From positions 30,410 to 94,409 of the forward strand of contig NZ_MVHD01000016.1 in the NCBI RefSeq assembly GCF_002086635.1: a stretch of 64,000 bases of DNA, given 5' to 3'. Position 1 is the first letter of the stretch. Every line of letters begins with the position of its first letter. Made by a program: the position numbers and the translations under genes. Below are positions 45,039 to 56,232 of the stretch, piece by piece. Source of the DNA: Mycobacterium alsense. Lineage in GTDB: Bacteria > Actinomycetota > Actinomycetes > Mycobacteriales > Mycobacteriaceae. A model generated the notes under the pieces. It did not search any database. It had not been told where the DNA came from and saw nothing but the letters and a program-made list of their open reading frames with translations.

Positions 45039-46031
45039 GTGCCGCAACGAGTCGACTTCGAGGTGACCCGCGAGGCGCCGTCGCTGGATCACTACCGGCG
45101 CGGATGGGTGCCGCGCGACGGCGCGGGTTTGGCCGGCATCTGGCTGGGGGCGGTCGTCTCGGACGCGTCGGGCCAGGACTACTGGGGGCTGCGCGGAACC
45201 GACGACTTCCTGGTCGGGATGACGCACGTCGTCTCGCCGATCTGCGGGTTCCGGGCGCTGCGCAAGGGCCTCGATCCCGACTCGCCCCACCTGTTCGACG
45301 AGTACTCCTCGATCGACTGGTTCGAGCCGATGGAGTACGTCGACGGCGGCGACCGGCTGCAGACGATCTACTCCAGCGGCCGCATCGAACGCGACGCGGA
45401 CGGCTTTCACTGGTACGACGCGGGCGACCGGTGGCAGATCCACGGCCGGCCGGTCAGCGACGTCGTCGTCACCCACGTGCCGGCGCAGGACGGCGTCGAC
45501 CACGAGGTGTACTACCGCCACGAGCTGATGCATGCGACGGGCGTCGTCGCCGGCGTCGAGGTATCGGGGTACGCGCACCAGGATTTCGCCTACGGCCCGC
45601 CGGGGATGGCCTACACCGAACTGCCGATCGCGCGCCACCTGCAGGGCATGTGGGTGTCCTGGCTGCACGAGTACGGCGACGGAACCCTGGGCGGCGGCAG
45701 CTTTTGGCAGGGCCGCGACGGCGTCGCGTTCGGGCCCGGCTACCGGATCAAGGACGGCGTCACCACCGTGCACGACGACATCGTCGCGACGCCGGGCTTC
45801 GACGGCGACGGGAAACTGGTCGCCCTGGACGCGTCGATCGCCGACGATTCGTATTCGTTCGCCTTCGACACCAGCGGCAGCCCGTTGCACTTCTTCGGGC
45901 GGCTGACGGGCGATTCGTCCGGCAACGAGCCGGCCCGCAGCTGGTGTTGGGTCGAGTACGCGGGGGGCATGCTGACCCCGGAGCTGCTGGACCTGATGAT
46001 GCAGCGCTTCAAACTGGCCCGCGGTCGTTGA
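45039..46031 (+). CDS. Conserved protein of unknown function (lipocalin/hydroxyneurosporene-synthase-like look)
   Basis: A 330-residue protein read from GTG at 45039 (VPQRVDFEVTREAPSLDHY). It is rich in Trp, Asp, Gly and Tyr with many short beta strands: WLGAVVSDASGQDYWGLRG, SIDWFEPMEYVDGGDRLQTIYSSG, EVYYRHELMHATG, GTLGGGSFWQGRDG. The alternation suggests a secreted-like beta barrel, but no signal peptide is visible. I do not recognise the family with certainty. The reading frame extends further upstream, but that part looks like chance high-GC sequence. Followed 37 bp later by the TAT-exported protein. Confidence 0.6.
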   Translation: MPQRVDFEVTREAPSLDHYRRGWVPRDGAGLAGIWLGAVVSDASGQDYWGLRGTDDFLVGMTHVVSPICGFRALRKGLDPDSPHLFDEYSSIDWFEPMEYVDGGDRLQTIYSSGRIERDADGFHWYDAGDRWQIHGRPVSDVVVTHVPAQDGVDHEVYYRHELMHATGVVAGVEVSGYAHQDFAYGPPGMAYTELPIARHLQGMWVSWLHEYGDGTLGGGSFWQGRDGVAFGPGYRIKDGVTTVHDDIVATPGFDGDGKLVALDASIADDSYSFAFDTSGSPLHFFGRLTGDSSGNEPARSWCWVEYAGGMLTPELLDLMMQRFKLARGR

Positions 46032-46068
46032 CAACCGTGCGCGCCGCCGGCTTTGTTACCATCGCGCG

Positions 46069-46827
46069 GTGCGCGGACTCTCCAGGCGCGACGTCCTCAG
46101 GTATGCCCCGGCCGTCCTCGGCCTGGGGGCCGCCATGGCCGGCGGGCCGAACGCGGCGGCCGCCGATCTGAAGCTGATCGACTTCGCCGAGAAGCGGATC
46201 GCGCCGGAGGAGATCAAGGCGGCGGGCTACGGCGGCGTGGTGAACTACGTGTCGGAGTCGCGGCCGGGCGCGAACTTCGAGGCCAAGCCCCTCACCCGTG
46301 CGTACGCCGATTCGCTGCGCGCGGCGGGCCTGCAGATCGTCAGCAACTTCCAGTACGGCAAGCCCGGCTGGCCCGACCCGTCGGACTACACCCGCGGCTT
46401 CGACGGCGGCGTCGCCGACGCCCACACCGCGATGCGCCTGCACTCCGCGGCCGGCGGCCCGGACTCGGCGCCCATCTTCTTCAGCGTCGACGACAACATC
46501 GACCTCAACACGTGGAATGACCCTGCCGTGCAATGGTTTCGCGGGATCAACTCGGTGCTGGGCGTGGCCCGCACCGGCATCTACGGGCATGCCAAGGCCT
46601 GCGGGTGGGCGATCCGCGACGGCGTCATCGGGAACTCGAGCACGCCGGGGCACCGCTGGGCGTGGCAGACCAGGTCGTGGTCCAACGGCGAGCGCGAACC
46701 CGCGGCGGTGCTCTACCAGGCCGTCGTCAACAGCCCGTCGAACCCGGGCCCGCTGCTCGGCGGGATCAACGTGGACGTCGACGACGTCCTGGCGCCCGAC
46801 TACGGGCAGTGGGACCTCGCCCGCTGA
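46069..46827 (+). CDS. TAT-exported DUF1906 glycoside-hydrolase-like protein (Rv2525c-like)
   Basis: A 252-residue protein with a twin-arginine signal (LSRRDVLRYAPAVLGLG, cut near residue 32) and a DUF1906 TIM-barrel domain: LKLIDFAEKRIAPEEIKAAGYGGVVNYVSES at its start, then IFFSVDDNIDLN and VARTGIYGHAKACGWAIRDG, and the end LLGGINVDVDDVLAPDYGQWDLAR. Rv2525c of M. tuberculosis has this architecture and affects cell-wall properties and drug susceptibility. Carboxylates such as those in FSVDDN could be catalytic. GTG start at 46069. A strong hairpin follows the gene. Confidence 0.85.
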   Translation: MRGLSRRDVLRYAPAVLGLGAAMAGGPNAAAADLKLIDFAEKRIAPEEIKAAGYGGVVNYVSESRPGANFEAKPLTRAYADSLRAAGLQIVSNFQYGKPGWPDPSDYTRGFDGGVADAHTAMRLHSAAGGPDSAPIFFSVDDNIDLNTWNDPAVQWFRGINSVLGVARTGIYGHAKACGWAIRDGVIGNSSTPGHRWAWQTRSWSNGEREPAAVLYQAVVNSPSNPGPLLGGINVDVDDVLAPDYGQWDLAR

Positions 46828-46874
46828 GGCCTCGTCGTACCTCGAGACATAAACCTCGGCGGCCGACGGGCTGA

Positions 46875-46909
46875 CGACGCCCCGCGCGCCGAGGGCCCGC
46901 GGGGCGTCG
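46875..46909. terminator. Bidirectional terminator hairpin
   Basis: A 12-bp perfect stem CGACGCCCCGCG / CGCGGGGCGTCG with an 11-nt loop, between the convergent DUF1906 gene and katG. It is GC-only with no U tract. Confidence 0.75.
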
Positions 46910-46926
46910 CCTGTGCTATCCGAGCG

Positions 46927-49197
<2,271 letters not shown>

Positions 49198-49209
49198 TCA
49201 CGGGGGTGA

Positions 49210-49647
49210 TCAGGGCTCGGCGGTGCAGTCGGGGCACATGCCCCAGTAGATGACTTCGGCCTCGTGGAGGACGAAGCCATCCAGTGCGTCGTTGTCGTCG
49301 GACGGGGTCAGGCACGGCGCCTCGCCGACCGCGCAGTCGACGTCGGCGATGATCCCGCAGGACCGGCACACCACGTGGTGGTGGTTGTCGCCGACCCGGG
49401 ACTCGTAGCGGGCGACCATGCCCAGCGGCTGGATGCGCCGAACCAGGCCGACGGCGGTCAGCGCGTTCAGCACGTCGTACACGGCCTGGCGCGAAACGTC
49501 GGGCAGCCCGCCACGCACCGCCGTGAAGATCGTCTCGGTGTCGGCGTGGGGGTTGGCGTGCACGGCCTCCAGGACGGCGACGCGGGGCCGGGTCACGCGC
49601 AGGTCGGCCTCTCGCAGCCGGTCCGCGTAACTCGACGATGGGGACAC
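49210..49647 (-). CDS. furA: FurA redox/iron-responsive repressor of katG
   Basis: A 145-residue Fur-family regulator. The winged helix is at about residues 10-80 (ADTETIFTAVRGGLPDVSRQAVYDVLNALTAVGLV), metal ligands appear in NHHHVVCRSCG and the C-terminal MCPDC pair. It normally represses its own operon furA-katG and is inactivated by oxidative stress. GTG start at 49647 appears leaderless: the -10-like box ends only about 5 bp before it, as reported for mycobacterial furA. Confidence 0.93.
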   Translation of the reverse strand: MSPSSSYADRLREADLRVTRPRVAVLEAVHANPHADTETIFTAVRGGLPDVSRQAVYDVLNALTAVGLVRRIQPLGMVARYESRVGDNHHHVVCRSCGIIADVDCAVGEAPCLTPSDDNDALDGFVLHEAEVIYWGMCPDCTAEP

Positions 49648-49651
49648 TCTG

Positions 49652-49683
49652 CCAATATGACTCCGTTATTTGGAATCAGTCAA
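49652..49683 (-). promoter_or_regulatory. furA-katG promoter
   Basis: Minus strand: -35 TTGACT (49683-49678) and -10 CATATT (49659-49654) separated by 18 bp, with the GTG start about 7 bp further. The spacer is AT-rich (GATTCCAAATAACG), matching the place of the FurA operator known in mycobacteria. Confidence 0.65.
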
Positions 49684-49701
49684 GACTTTCCTGGAGGCGT
49701 T

Positions 49702-50928
49702 TCACGGGGCCGGCTGCAGGGCGCTGCCGTGGCGCCATTGATCCCAGCTCAGCGTCCAGTCCCCGTTCTGCGCCACCGTCAACGGCGGCCCGCCGCTGTT
49801 GCGTACCTCGACCACGTCGCCCGGCACCGAGAAGTCGTAGAACCATTTTGCGTTGTCGGCGTTGAGGTTCAGGCACCCGTGCGAGGTGTCCTGGTGGCCC
49901 TGGGCCCACACCGTCGCGTCGAGCTGGTGCAGATAGATGCCGTCGCTGCTGATCTTGGTCGCGTAGTTGATGGTCTCGCGGTAGCCCAGGCGCGAGTTCT
50001 TCGGCAGCCCGAACGTCGAGGAGTCCATCACCACCGGGTTGCCCTTGTCGAGCACCGTGTAGACGCCCGGCGGGGTCCACAGCGAGATCGTGCGGCCGCC
50101 CACGTCCTCGGTGCCGCCCATCCCCATCGAGGTGGGCATGGTGCGGACCAGCTTGCCGTTGTCGAAGACGCTCACCTGGTGGGTGGCGTCGTCGGCGATC
50201 GACACGTGCGCGTCGCCGATGCGGAACGACACCCGGGTGTCGTCCTGGCCGAAAAGTCCTTCCCCCAAGGCGATTCCGTAGATCTTGGCCTCGGCGGTCA
50301 CGCTCGTCCCGGGGGAGTAGTAGCGCTCCGGGCGCCAGTGGGCGTTTTGGCCGTCGACCCAGAACCAGGAGCCCGGCACCGGCGGATCGGTGGTCACGTT
50401 CAGCCGCCGCTCGGCGGCGGCCCGGTCGGGGATCTGCTCGTCGAAGTGGGCGACGACCACCGTGCCGACGCCGTAGGTGCCGCCCTCGCGCAGCGCCGCC
50501 TCGGCGGTGGTGGTGAACGACACCTTGGTCTGGTTGGACGGCCGCAGCGTCGAGAACGACGAAACCTGCGTGGCCGCAACGCCATTGGGCCCGCGGCTGG
50601 TGACCGTCAGCGTGTAGGTGCGCCCGTAGCCCAGCGGGACGGTGGTCTTCCAGACGGTGTTGTCCGGCGTCATGACGCCCTCGACGGGTTTGCCGCTCTC
50701 GTTGGCCATGCGGACGTCGGTCAGCGTTCCGGCGTCGGCCTTCACCATGACCGGTGCGACGGGGTCGACGTCGCGCGCGTCCGGGGAGGGGGTGATGGTT
50801 ATCCGCGCCGCCTCAGGCGCTTTCGAAGCGGCCCCCGGGTGGTGGCACGCGGCGACCGCGAGGCTCAGGACCAGGCTCAGGACGATGAAAACCGCCGACG
50901 GGGTCCGGCGCGACCGAATGATTGTCAT
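49702..50928 (-). CDS. L,D-transpeptidase lipoprotein (LdtMt2/LppS-like)
   Basis: A 408-residue peptidoglycan crosslinking enzyme forming 3-3 bonds. Signal peptide with lipobox ending at Cys28 (LAVAAC), two Ig-like domains (about residues 40-245), then a YkuD catalytic domain with the motif DTSHGCLNL, catalytic Cys352, and the C-terminal cap DWTLSWDQWRHGSA, a feature of the Ldt2 subclass. ATG at 50928 gives exactly the 408 residues I recall for LdtMt2; GTG at 50937 would add three. The enzyme is inhibited by carbapenems in relatives. It sits outside the membrane. Which Ldt paralogue it is cannot be fixed. Confidence 0.88.
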   Translation of the reverse strand: MTIIRSRRTPSAVFIVLSLVLSLAVAACHHPGAASKAPEAARITITPSPDARDVDPVAPVMVKADAGTLTDVRMANESGKPVEGVMTPDNTVWKTTVPLGYGRTYTLTVTSRGPNGVAATQVSSFSTLRPSNQTKVSFTTTAEAALREGGTYGVGTVVVAHFDEQIPDRAAAERRLNVTTDPPVPGSWFWVDGQNAHWRPERYYSPGTSVTAEAKIYGIALGEGLFGQDDTRVSFRIGDAHVSIADDATHQVSVFDNGKLVRTMPTSMGMGGTEDVGGRTISLWTPPGVYTVLDKGNPVVMDSSTFGLPKNSRLGYRETINYATKISSDGIYLHQLDATVWAQGHQDTSHGCLNLNADNAKWFYDFSVPGDVVEVRNSGGPPLTVAQNGDWTLSWDQWRHGSALQPAP

Positions 50929-50990
50929 GGTGGGCACCGAGTAGCCCGCGGCGGGTGCCGGGAAACGTGGCGCGAGTCCATGATGGGGGC

Positions 50991-51716
50991 ATGGCCGACG
51001 ACGAACTCGACAGTCTCTACTGGGCGCGGCCCGACGCGTTCACCGCGCGGCGCGCCGAATTGGCCGCCGCGGCCAAGGAGCGCGGCGACGCCGCGGCGGC
51101 CAAGCGGATCTCCGCCACGCGCAAACCCACGACGGCGGCCTGGGTGGTCAACCGGCTCGCGCTGCGCCACCACGACGCCCCGAAGCGCCTGACCGACCTG
51201 GGCGAGCGGCTGCGCGCCGCGCACGCCGAGATGGACGGCGAGCGCATCCGCGAGCTGTCCGCCGAGCAGCACCGGCTCATCGCCAATCTCACCCGGGCCG
51301 CGTTCGACGCGGCCGAGGTGAAGCGGCCGTCGGCGTCGGTGCGCGAGGACGTGACCGGCACGCTGCAGGCCGCCGTCGCCGACCCCGGCGTCGCGAAACG
51401 GCTCGGCCGCCTGGCCAAGCCGGAGCAGTGGTCGGGCTTCGGTTTCGGCGAAGCGGCACCGGCGAAAGGCCGGTCCGGGGCGCGCTCAAAGCCGCCCGCG
51501 CGGGACAGGGCCGCGGAGCGGCACCGGGAGACGCTGGAGGCGGCCAAGAAGGTCCTGGCCGACGCCGAGCGGGCCAAGGCCAAGGCCGACGACGCCGTGC
51601 GCCGAGCCGAGCGCGAATACCGCAGGGCCGACGACAACCTCGATAGGGCGAAGCGCGCCGGCCGTGCCGCGGCGGAGACGGTCAAGCAGGCGAAGCAGCA
51701 GCTCAGGCGGGTGTGA
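50991..51716 (+). CDS. Charged coiled-coil protein, conserved in mycobacteria, unknown function
   Basis: A 241-residue protein: an N-terminal helical part (LYWARPDAFTARRAELAAAAKERG, KPTTAAWVVNRLALRHH) and a C-terminal long coiled coil rich in Ala, Lys, Arg and Glu (RHRETLEAAKKVLADAERAKAKADDAVRR). ATG at 50991 follows GATGGGGGC. The role is unknown; the layout suggests a scaffold or nucleoid-type protein. Divergent from the L,D-transpeptidase gene. Confidence 0.65.
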   Translation: MADDELDSLYWARPDAFTARRAELAAAAKERGDAAAAKRISATRKPTTAAWVVNRLALRHHDAPKRLTDLGERLRAAHAEMDGERIRELSAEQHRLIANLTRAAFDAAEVKRPSASVREDVTGTLQAAVADPGVAKRLGRLAKPEQWSGFGFGEAAPAKGRSGARSKPPARDRAAERHRETLEAAKKVLADAERAKAKADDAVRRAEREYRRADDNLDRAKRAGRAAAETVKQAKQQLRRV

Positions 51717-51764
51717 GGGCGCCGGCGAGGTTTCCGTCCTCGCTGCGGGGGTATCAGCACCGCC

Positions 51765-53270
51765 GTGACTTCTTTATGGTTCGACGAGCGAGCCGAACAG
51801 CCTTGGACCGCAAGCCGGCTTGACGACGGCCCCCGTTCGGCCGACGTCATCGTCGTCGGCGCCGGGATCACCGGGCTGACGACCGCGGTCCTGCTGGCCC
51901 GCGCCGGCAAGGACGTGTTGGTGCTCGAGGCGCGCACCGTGGGCGCGTGCGCCACCGGGAACACCACCGCCAAGATCAGCCTGCTCCAGGGCAGCCAGCT
52001 GTCCAAGGTCGTGCCCCGGCACGGCAGGGACCTGGCCCGCGCCTACGTCGACGGCAATCGCGAGGGCCAGGAATGGATCGTGCAGCACTGCGAGTCCAAC
52101 GGCATCGCGGTGCAGCGCGAGGACGCCTACACCTACGCGCAGTCCGCCAGGGGCGTGCCGTCCGCGCGCGCGGAGCTGAAGGCGTGCCAGGCGGCCGGCC
52201 TGCCCGCCGTGTGGGACGACGATGCGGACGTGCCGTTCCCGTACCACGGCGGCGTGCGGCTGCCCGACCAGGTTCAGTTCGACCCCATGCCATTCCTGGA
52301 CTCGTTGGCCGCCGAGCTGCTCGAGCGCGGCGGCCGGCTGGTCGAGCAGACCCGGGTGCGACGGGTGTCGTGGCGCGGCAACGGCGTCCGCGTGCACGTC
52401 AACGACGCCGCGCGACGCGACGTCGAGCTGACGGCCGGGCGGCTGGTGCTGGCCACCGGGATCCCGATCCTGGATCGCGGCGGCTATTTCGCGCGGGTGA
52501 AGCCGAGCCGGTCCTACTGCCTGGCCTTCAAGGTCCCCGGCGACATCACCCGGCCGATGATGATCTCCACCGACTCGCCGACGCGCTCGGTGCGCTACGC
52601 GCCGGTCGCCGACGGCGAGCGGCTCATCGTGGGCGGGGCCGGTCACACAGTGGGCCGCGAGAAGAGTCCCTCGCAATCGCTGGAGGAGCTCTCGTCGTGG
52701 ACGCGCAAGCACTTCCCGGGGGCCGTGCAGACCCACTTCTGGTCGGCGCAGGACTACACGCCCATCGACCATCTGCCGTACGTCGGCCCCATCCTGCCCA
52801 ACAGCGAAAGCATCTTTGTCGCAACGGGTTTCAACAAATGGGGCATGACCAACGGGGTGGCGGCGGCGCTGTTGCTGTCGAGCCGGATCCTGGGCGGCCG
52901 GATGGACTGGTCGCGCGCGTTCGCCAGCTGGAGCCCCCACGAGCTCACGGGCCTGCTGACGGCGATGCAGGCCAACCTCGAGGTCGGCTTCAACCTGACC
53001 AAGGGCTGGATCACCCCGGCGATCCGCACCGGGCGCCGCAGCCCCGTCAACGGCGAGGGCGGCGTGGTGAGCGGGCCGCCGTGGCATCTCGAAGCCCGTT
53101 GCCGGGTGGACGGCACCGAGCACCGCGTCTCGCCGGTGTGCACGCACCTGGGCGGGATCGTGAACTGGAACGACGCCGACCAGGCGTGGGAATGCCCGCT
53201 GCACGGGTCGCGGTTCGCCCCGGACGGCACCCTGCTGGAGGGCCCGGCCACCCGCGACCTGACCGCCTAG
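51765..53270 (+). CDS. FAD oxidoreductase with C-terminal Rieske domain
   Basis: A 501-residue DadA/glycine-oxidase-type flavoenzyme (FAD motif VIVVGAGITGLTTAVLLARAG at about 28-48, GFNKWGMTNGVAAALLLS near 348) fused to a small Rieske 2Fe-2S module at the C-terminus: VSPVCTHLGG and WECPLHGSRF supply the Cys-His/Cys-His ligands. It may oxidise an amine or amino acid and pass electrons through the cluster. This arrangement is found in several bacteria but its physiological substrate is not known. Converges on the methyltransferase at 53293. Confidence 0.82.
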   Translation: MTSLWFDERAEQPWTASRLDDGPRSADVIVVGAGITGLTTAVLLARAGKDVLVLEARTVGACATGNTTAKISLLQGSQLSKVVPRHGRDLARAYVDGNREGQEWIVQHCESNGIAVQREDAYTYAQSARGVPSARAELKACQAAGLPAVWDDDADVPFPYHGGVRLPDQVQFDPMPFLDSLAAELLERGGRLVEQTRVRRVSWRGNGVRVHVNDAARRDVELTAGRLVLATGIPILDRGGYFARVKPSRSYCLAFKVPGDITRPMMISTDSPTRSVRYAPVADGERLIVGGAGHTVGREKSPSQSLEELSSWTRKHFPGAVQTHFWSAQDYTPIDHLPYVGPILPNSESIFVATGFNKWGMTNGVAAALLLSSRILGGRMDWSRAFASWSPHELTGLLTAMQANLEVGFNLTKGWITPAIRTGRRSPVNGEGGVVSGPPWHLEARCRVDGTEHRVSPVCTHLGGIVNWNDADQAWECPLHGSRFAPDGTLLEGPATRDLTA

Positions 53271-53292
53271 GCCCACCGCAAGCGCACACGGG

Positions 53293-54333
53293 TCAGCCCG
53301 CCTTCCGGTAGACCAGCCAGCGCAGCTCGATCGGCGACTCCTCGCGGGTGACGTCGAAAACGTCGAGGCCGCTTGCCCAGCCCTCGAACCAGCCGGTCGG
53401 CGGCCAGGCGCCGGGGGGCAGGTGGGCCTTCTCGTAGTCGTAGGCGGAGTCGTCGGCCACCGGCGCGAGGGGCAGGCCCGCCGCGGCCCCGGTCACCTCC
53501 TCGCGGGTGAAGATCATGGTGTTGCACTGCTGCCCGAGCTGCCGCGCGGCGTCGTCCGGGACGTAGCCCGGCCGCGGCAGGAAGGTGTTGAACACCAGGC
53601 GCCCGCCGGGGGCCAGGCAGTCGGCGGCGAGCTCGAACAGGCCGCGCAGCTCGCGCGCCGTGCGGAAGTCGGGCACCACCTCGGCGAGCACCATCAGCTG
53701 GTACTCGTCGTGGACGCCCTCCATGGCCGTGAAGACGTCGCTCTGGATGACGCGCACGCCCAGCGCTTCGCTGTCCGCCTCCGCCCGCATGACGTCGGCG
53801 AACTTCGGCGCGATCTCGACCGCGTCCACCGGGTGCCCGCGCCGGGCCAGGGCCAGCGCGTTGCGCCCGGTTCCCGCGCCGACGTCCAGCACCCGGCACG
53901 CCGCCGGGTCGGCCGCCTCGGACGCCAGCGCCAGCACCCGCGCGTCCGGTTCGCTGCCGAACAACGGGGCGGGCCGGGTGGCCACCCAGTTGTCGTAGTC
54001 GGCCTCGACGCTGCGCCAGGCGGCGTCGACGCGGTAGTTCAGGCCGGTTCCGAAGGGCGCCTGAAACGAGATGACGATGTCCGAGCGCTGCGACGCCTGG
54101 TAGGCCTTCGCCAGCTCGGCTTCCAGCGCCCGCCTGAGCTGTGCCGTTTGCTCGGGCGTGTGGACCACGCCCAGGGTCGCGCACAGGTTGCCGCACAGGT
54201 GGACGTACTCGTCGATCAGGCCCGGCACGGCCGGCAGCGTGATTTTGCCCTCGGCGACCGATCGGCGATACAACCGGCTGGCCATCGCGTCGCGCAGCTT
54301 CGACGGGTCGAACGATTCGGGTGGCTCGCCCAC
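53293..54333 (-). CDS. SAM-dependent methyltransferase with N-terminal extension
   Basis: A 346-residue protein; the Rossmann methyltransferase domain begins at about residue 140 with CRVLDVGAGTGRNALALARRG, followed by VDAVEIAPKFADVM, LMVLAEVVPDF and LAPGGRLVFNTFLPRPGY. The first 130 residues (LYRRSVAEGKITLPAVPGLIDEYVHLCGNL) are a helical extension seen in some cyanobacterial and actinobacterial methyltransferases. GTG start at 54333. Substrate unknown. Confidence 0.8.
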   Translation of the reverse strand: MGEPPESFDPSKLRDAMASRLYRRSVAEGKITLPAVPGLIDEYVHLCGNLCATLGVVHTPEQTAQLRRALEAELAKAYQASQRSDIVISFQAPFGTGLNYRVDAAWRSVEADYDNWVATRPAPLFGSEPDARVLALASEAADPAACRVLDVGAGTGRNALALARRGHPVDAVEIAPKFADVMRAEADSEALGVRVIQSDVFTAMEGVHDEYQLMVLAEVVPDFRTARELRGLFELAADCLAPGGRLVFNTFLPRPGYVPDDAARQLGQQCNTMIFTREEVTGAAAGLPLAPVADDSAYDYEKAHLPPGAWPPTGWFEGWASGLDVFDVTREESPIELRWLVYRKAG

Positions 54334-54551
54334 CAGACTCTTCTACACGACCCGCTTCCCGGTCGCATACCGGCCGCGCCCGGCACCGAGGCCCAAGTTG
54401 GCCGCGGAATTGGCTATCGTTACCCGCCGGGCATGTACTACTAGGGGAAGTGCGATTGTTTGCCGGCTCGGTCCCGACTGCGCCGTCCAGTACGTCGTCA
54501 CCGAAGCCGCCAACGCCCCGGCGGTGTTTGACCCGATCGGAGGGAAACGAC

Positions 54552-55895
54552 ATGGACTTCGCGGCGTTGCCACCGGAGATCAATTCCGCGCGCATGTATT
54601 TCGGGCCCGGGTCGGGCCCCATGCTGGCCGCCGCGACGGCCTGGGACGGGCTGGCGGCCTCGCTGCACGCCGCGGCGAGCGCCTACCAATCGGAGCTCGC
54701 GGCGCTGACGGTCGGGCCCTGGCTCGGCCCGGCGTCGGAGTTGATGGCCGCCGCGGCCGCCCCGTTCGTGGCGTGGACGAGGATCTCGGCCGCGCAGTCC
54801 GAACAGGCCGCCAACCAGGCCAAAGCCGCCGCCGCGGCCTACGACGTGGCGTTCGCCGCCACCGTGCCGCCCCCGGTGATCGCGGCCAACCGCGCCGAGC
54901 TGGTGGCCCTGGTGGCGACGAACATCTTCGGGCAGAACACCCCGGCGATCGCGGCCACCGAGGCGCAGTACGCCGAGATGTGGGCCCAGGACGCCGCCGC
55001 CATGTACGCCTACGCGGGCGCCTCGGCGCTGGCGACGGCGCTGACGCCGTTCTCGCCGCCACCGCGAAACACCAACGCCGCCGGGCCGGCCACCCAGGCC
55101 GCCGCGGTGGCGCAGGCGACCGGCACCTCCGCGGGAAGCGCGCAGAGCACGGTGTCGAGCGTCCCGCAGGCGATGTCGGCGGTGCCCGCCGCCCTGTCCA
55201 GCCTCGCGGCGACCCCGGCCCAATCGGTGCCGGTGGACCTGATCGACGTGCTGGGCAGCCTGAGCGGACTCTTGCTCGACCCCGAGATCGGTTCGGCGGG
55301 GTTGGTCACCAGCACGATCGCCCTTCCGTACGACGTGGTCGGCGCGCTGACCGGTTTCCACACCGACGACATCGTCAGCGGCTGGGCGGGCATGCAGCCG
55401 TTTCCGGGAGTCGGGCCGCAGCCGCCCACGCCGTTCCCCGTCATCACGAACCTGGCGGGTGGATCGGCCGTCACTGCCGGCCTGGGCGAGGCGAGACCCG
55501 TTGGGGCGCTGTCGGTTCCGCCGTCCTGGACGGCCGAGACGACGATGATACGGCCCCTGGCGGTCGCGTTGCCGGCGGCGGGCACCGCCGCCGCCGAGGC
55601 GTCGGCCGGCAGCGCCGGAAGCCTGTTCAGCCAGATGGCGCTGGCCGGCATGGCCGGGCGCGCGCTGGCCGGCACCGGCGGCGCCGGCGGCGGACCGGGC
55701 CGCAAGGAGCGGATCGGGGCGCCCACCGGCACGAAGAAGACCGCCGAGGGCAAGGACGCGCCCGAAGAGGCCCCGCCCGGCGGCCCGCTGACGAGCATCG
55801 CCGCCGAGCTGCGCGAGCTGGCCTCCCTGCGCGACGCGGGAATCCTCACCGACGAGGAATTCAACGCGCAGAAAAAACGTCTATTGGCACATTAA
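54552..55895 (+). CDS. PPE protein (SVP subgroup) with C-terminal SHOCT domain
   Basis: A 447-residue PPE family protein. The PPE domain spans about residues 1-165 with LPPEINSARMYFGPG, the WLGPAS turn near 57-62 that resembles the WxG motif, and ANRAELVALVATNIFGQN. The SVP motif (GALSVPPSW) is at about 318-326. Unusually, residues 411-447 (SIAAELRELASLRDAGILTD and onward) form a SHOCT-type helical pair, a short oligomerisation module. PPE proteins are exported by ESX/type VII systems, usually with a PE partner; none is adjacent. ATG at 54552 follows GGAGGGAAACGAC. The 218-bp region upstream carries no gene. Confidence 0.85.
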   Translation: MDFAALPPEINSARMYFGPGSGPMLAAATAWDGLAASLHAAASAYQSELAALTVGPWLGPASELMAAAAAPFVAWTRISAAQSEQAANQAKAAAAAYDVAFAATVPPPVIAANRAELVALVATNIFGQNTPAIAATEAQYAEMWAQDAAAMYAYAGASALATALTPFSPPPRNTNAAGPATQAAAVAQATGTSAGSAQSTVSSVPQAMSAVPAALSSLAATPAQSVPVDLIDVLGSLSGLLLDPEIGSAGLVTSTIALPYDVVGALTGFHTDDIVSGWAGMQPFPGVGPQPPTPFPVITNLAGGSAVTAGLGEARPVGALSVPPSWTAETTMIRPLAVALPAAGTAAAEASAGSAGSLFSQMALAGMAGRALAGTGGAGGGPGRKERIGAPTGTKKTAEGKDAPEEAPPGGPLTSIAAELRELASLRDAGILTDEEFNAQKKRLLAH

Positions 55896-56232
55896 GCCCA
55901 TAACGAATTGTCTCTCAGGGCAATAGTTGCCCTTCGATCGTAAATGGCGCATTTGCATTTGAAGACGCCGGAACTCGCGGGCCCGAAAGTGCCGCCGTTT
56001 GCACGAAATTCGAGCCCGCATCTTTGCGGCGCCTGCGTGGATGGGCGTCCTCGATCTCCCCGTTCACGGGCGCGCGGCACACCGGCGAGGACACGATCGC
56101 GGCACGGCGAGCTGACCGGTTTTACGCGCGCTAATCCGCGCCACGGGTTTCTATATTTTTAATATTCACCTCGCCCGAAACGGCCATATACTGACGGCAC
56201 CCCAGACGCCTACAGAAAAGAAGGGGCACGAA
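55896..56232. promoter_or_regulatory. Intergenic region with promoter of the DUF732 gene
   Basis: A 337-bp gap with no convincing gene. An AT-rich tract at 56150-56168 (TTTCTATATTTTTAATATTC) is followed by a -35-like TTCACC (56165-56170) and a -10 TATACT (56187-56192) with 16-bp spacing. A ribosome-binding site AAGAAGGGG sits at 56218-56226 before the ATG at 56233. Confidence 0.6.

Noticed and set aside
55944..56162. 72-codon frame in the gap before the DUF732 gene
   Set aside because: No ribosome-binding site, no family resemblance, and it ends in the promoter tract of the next gene.
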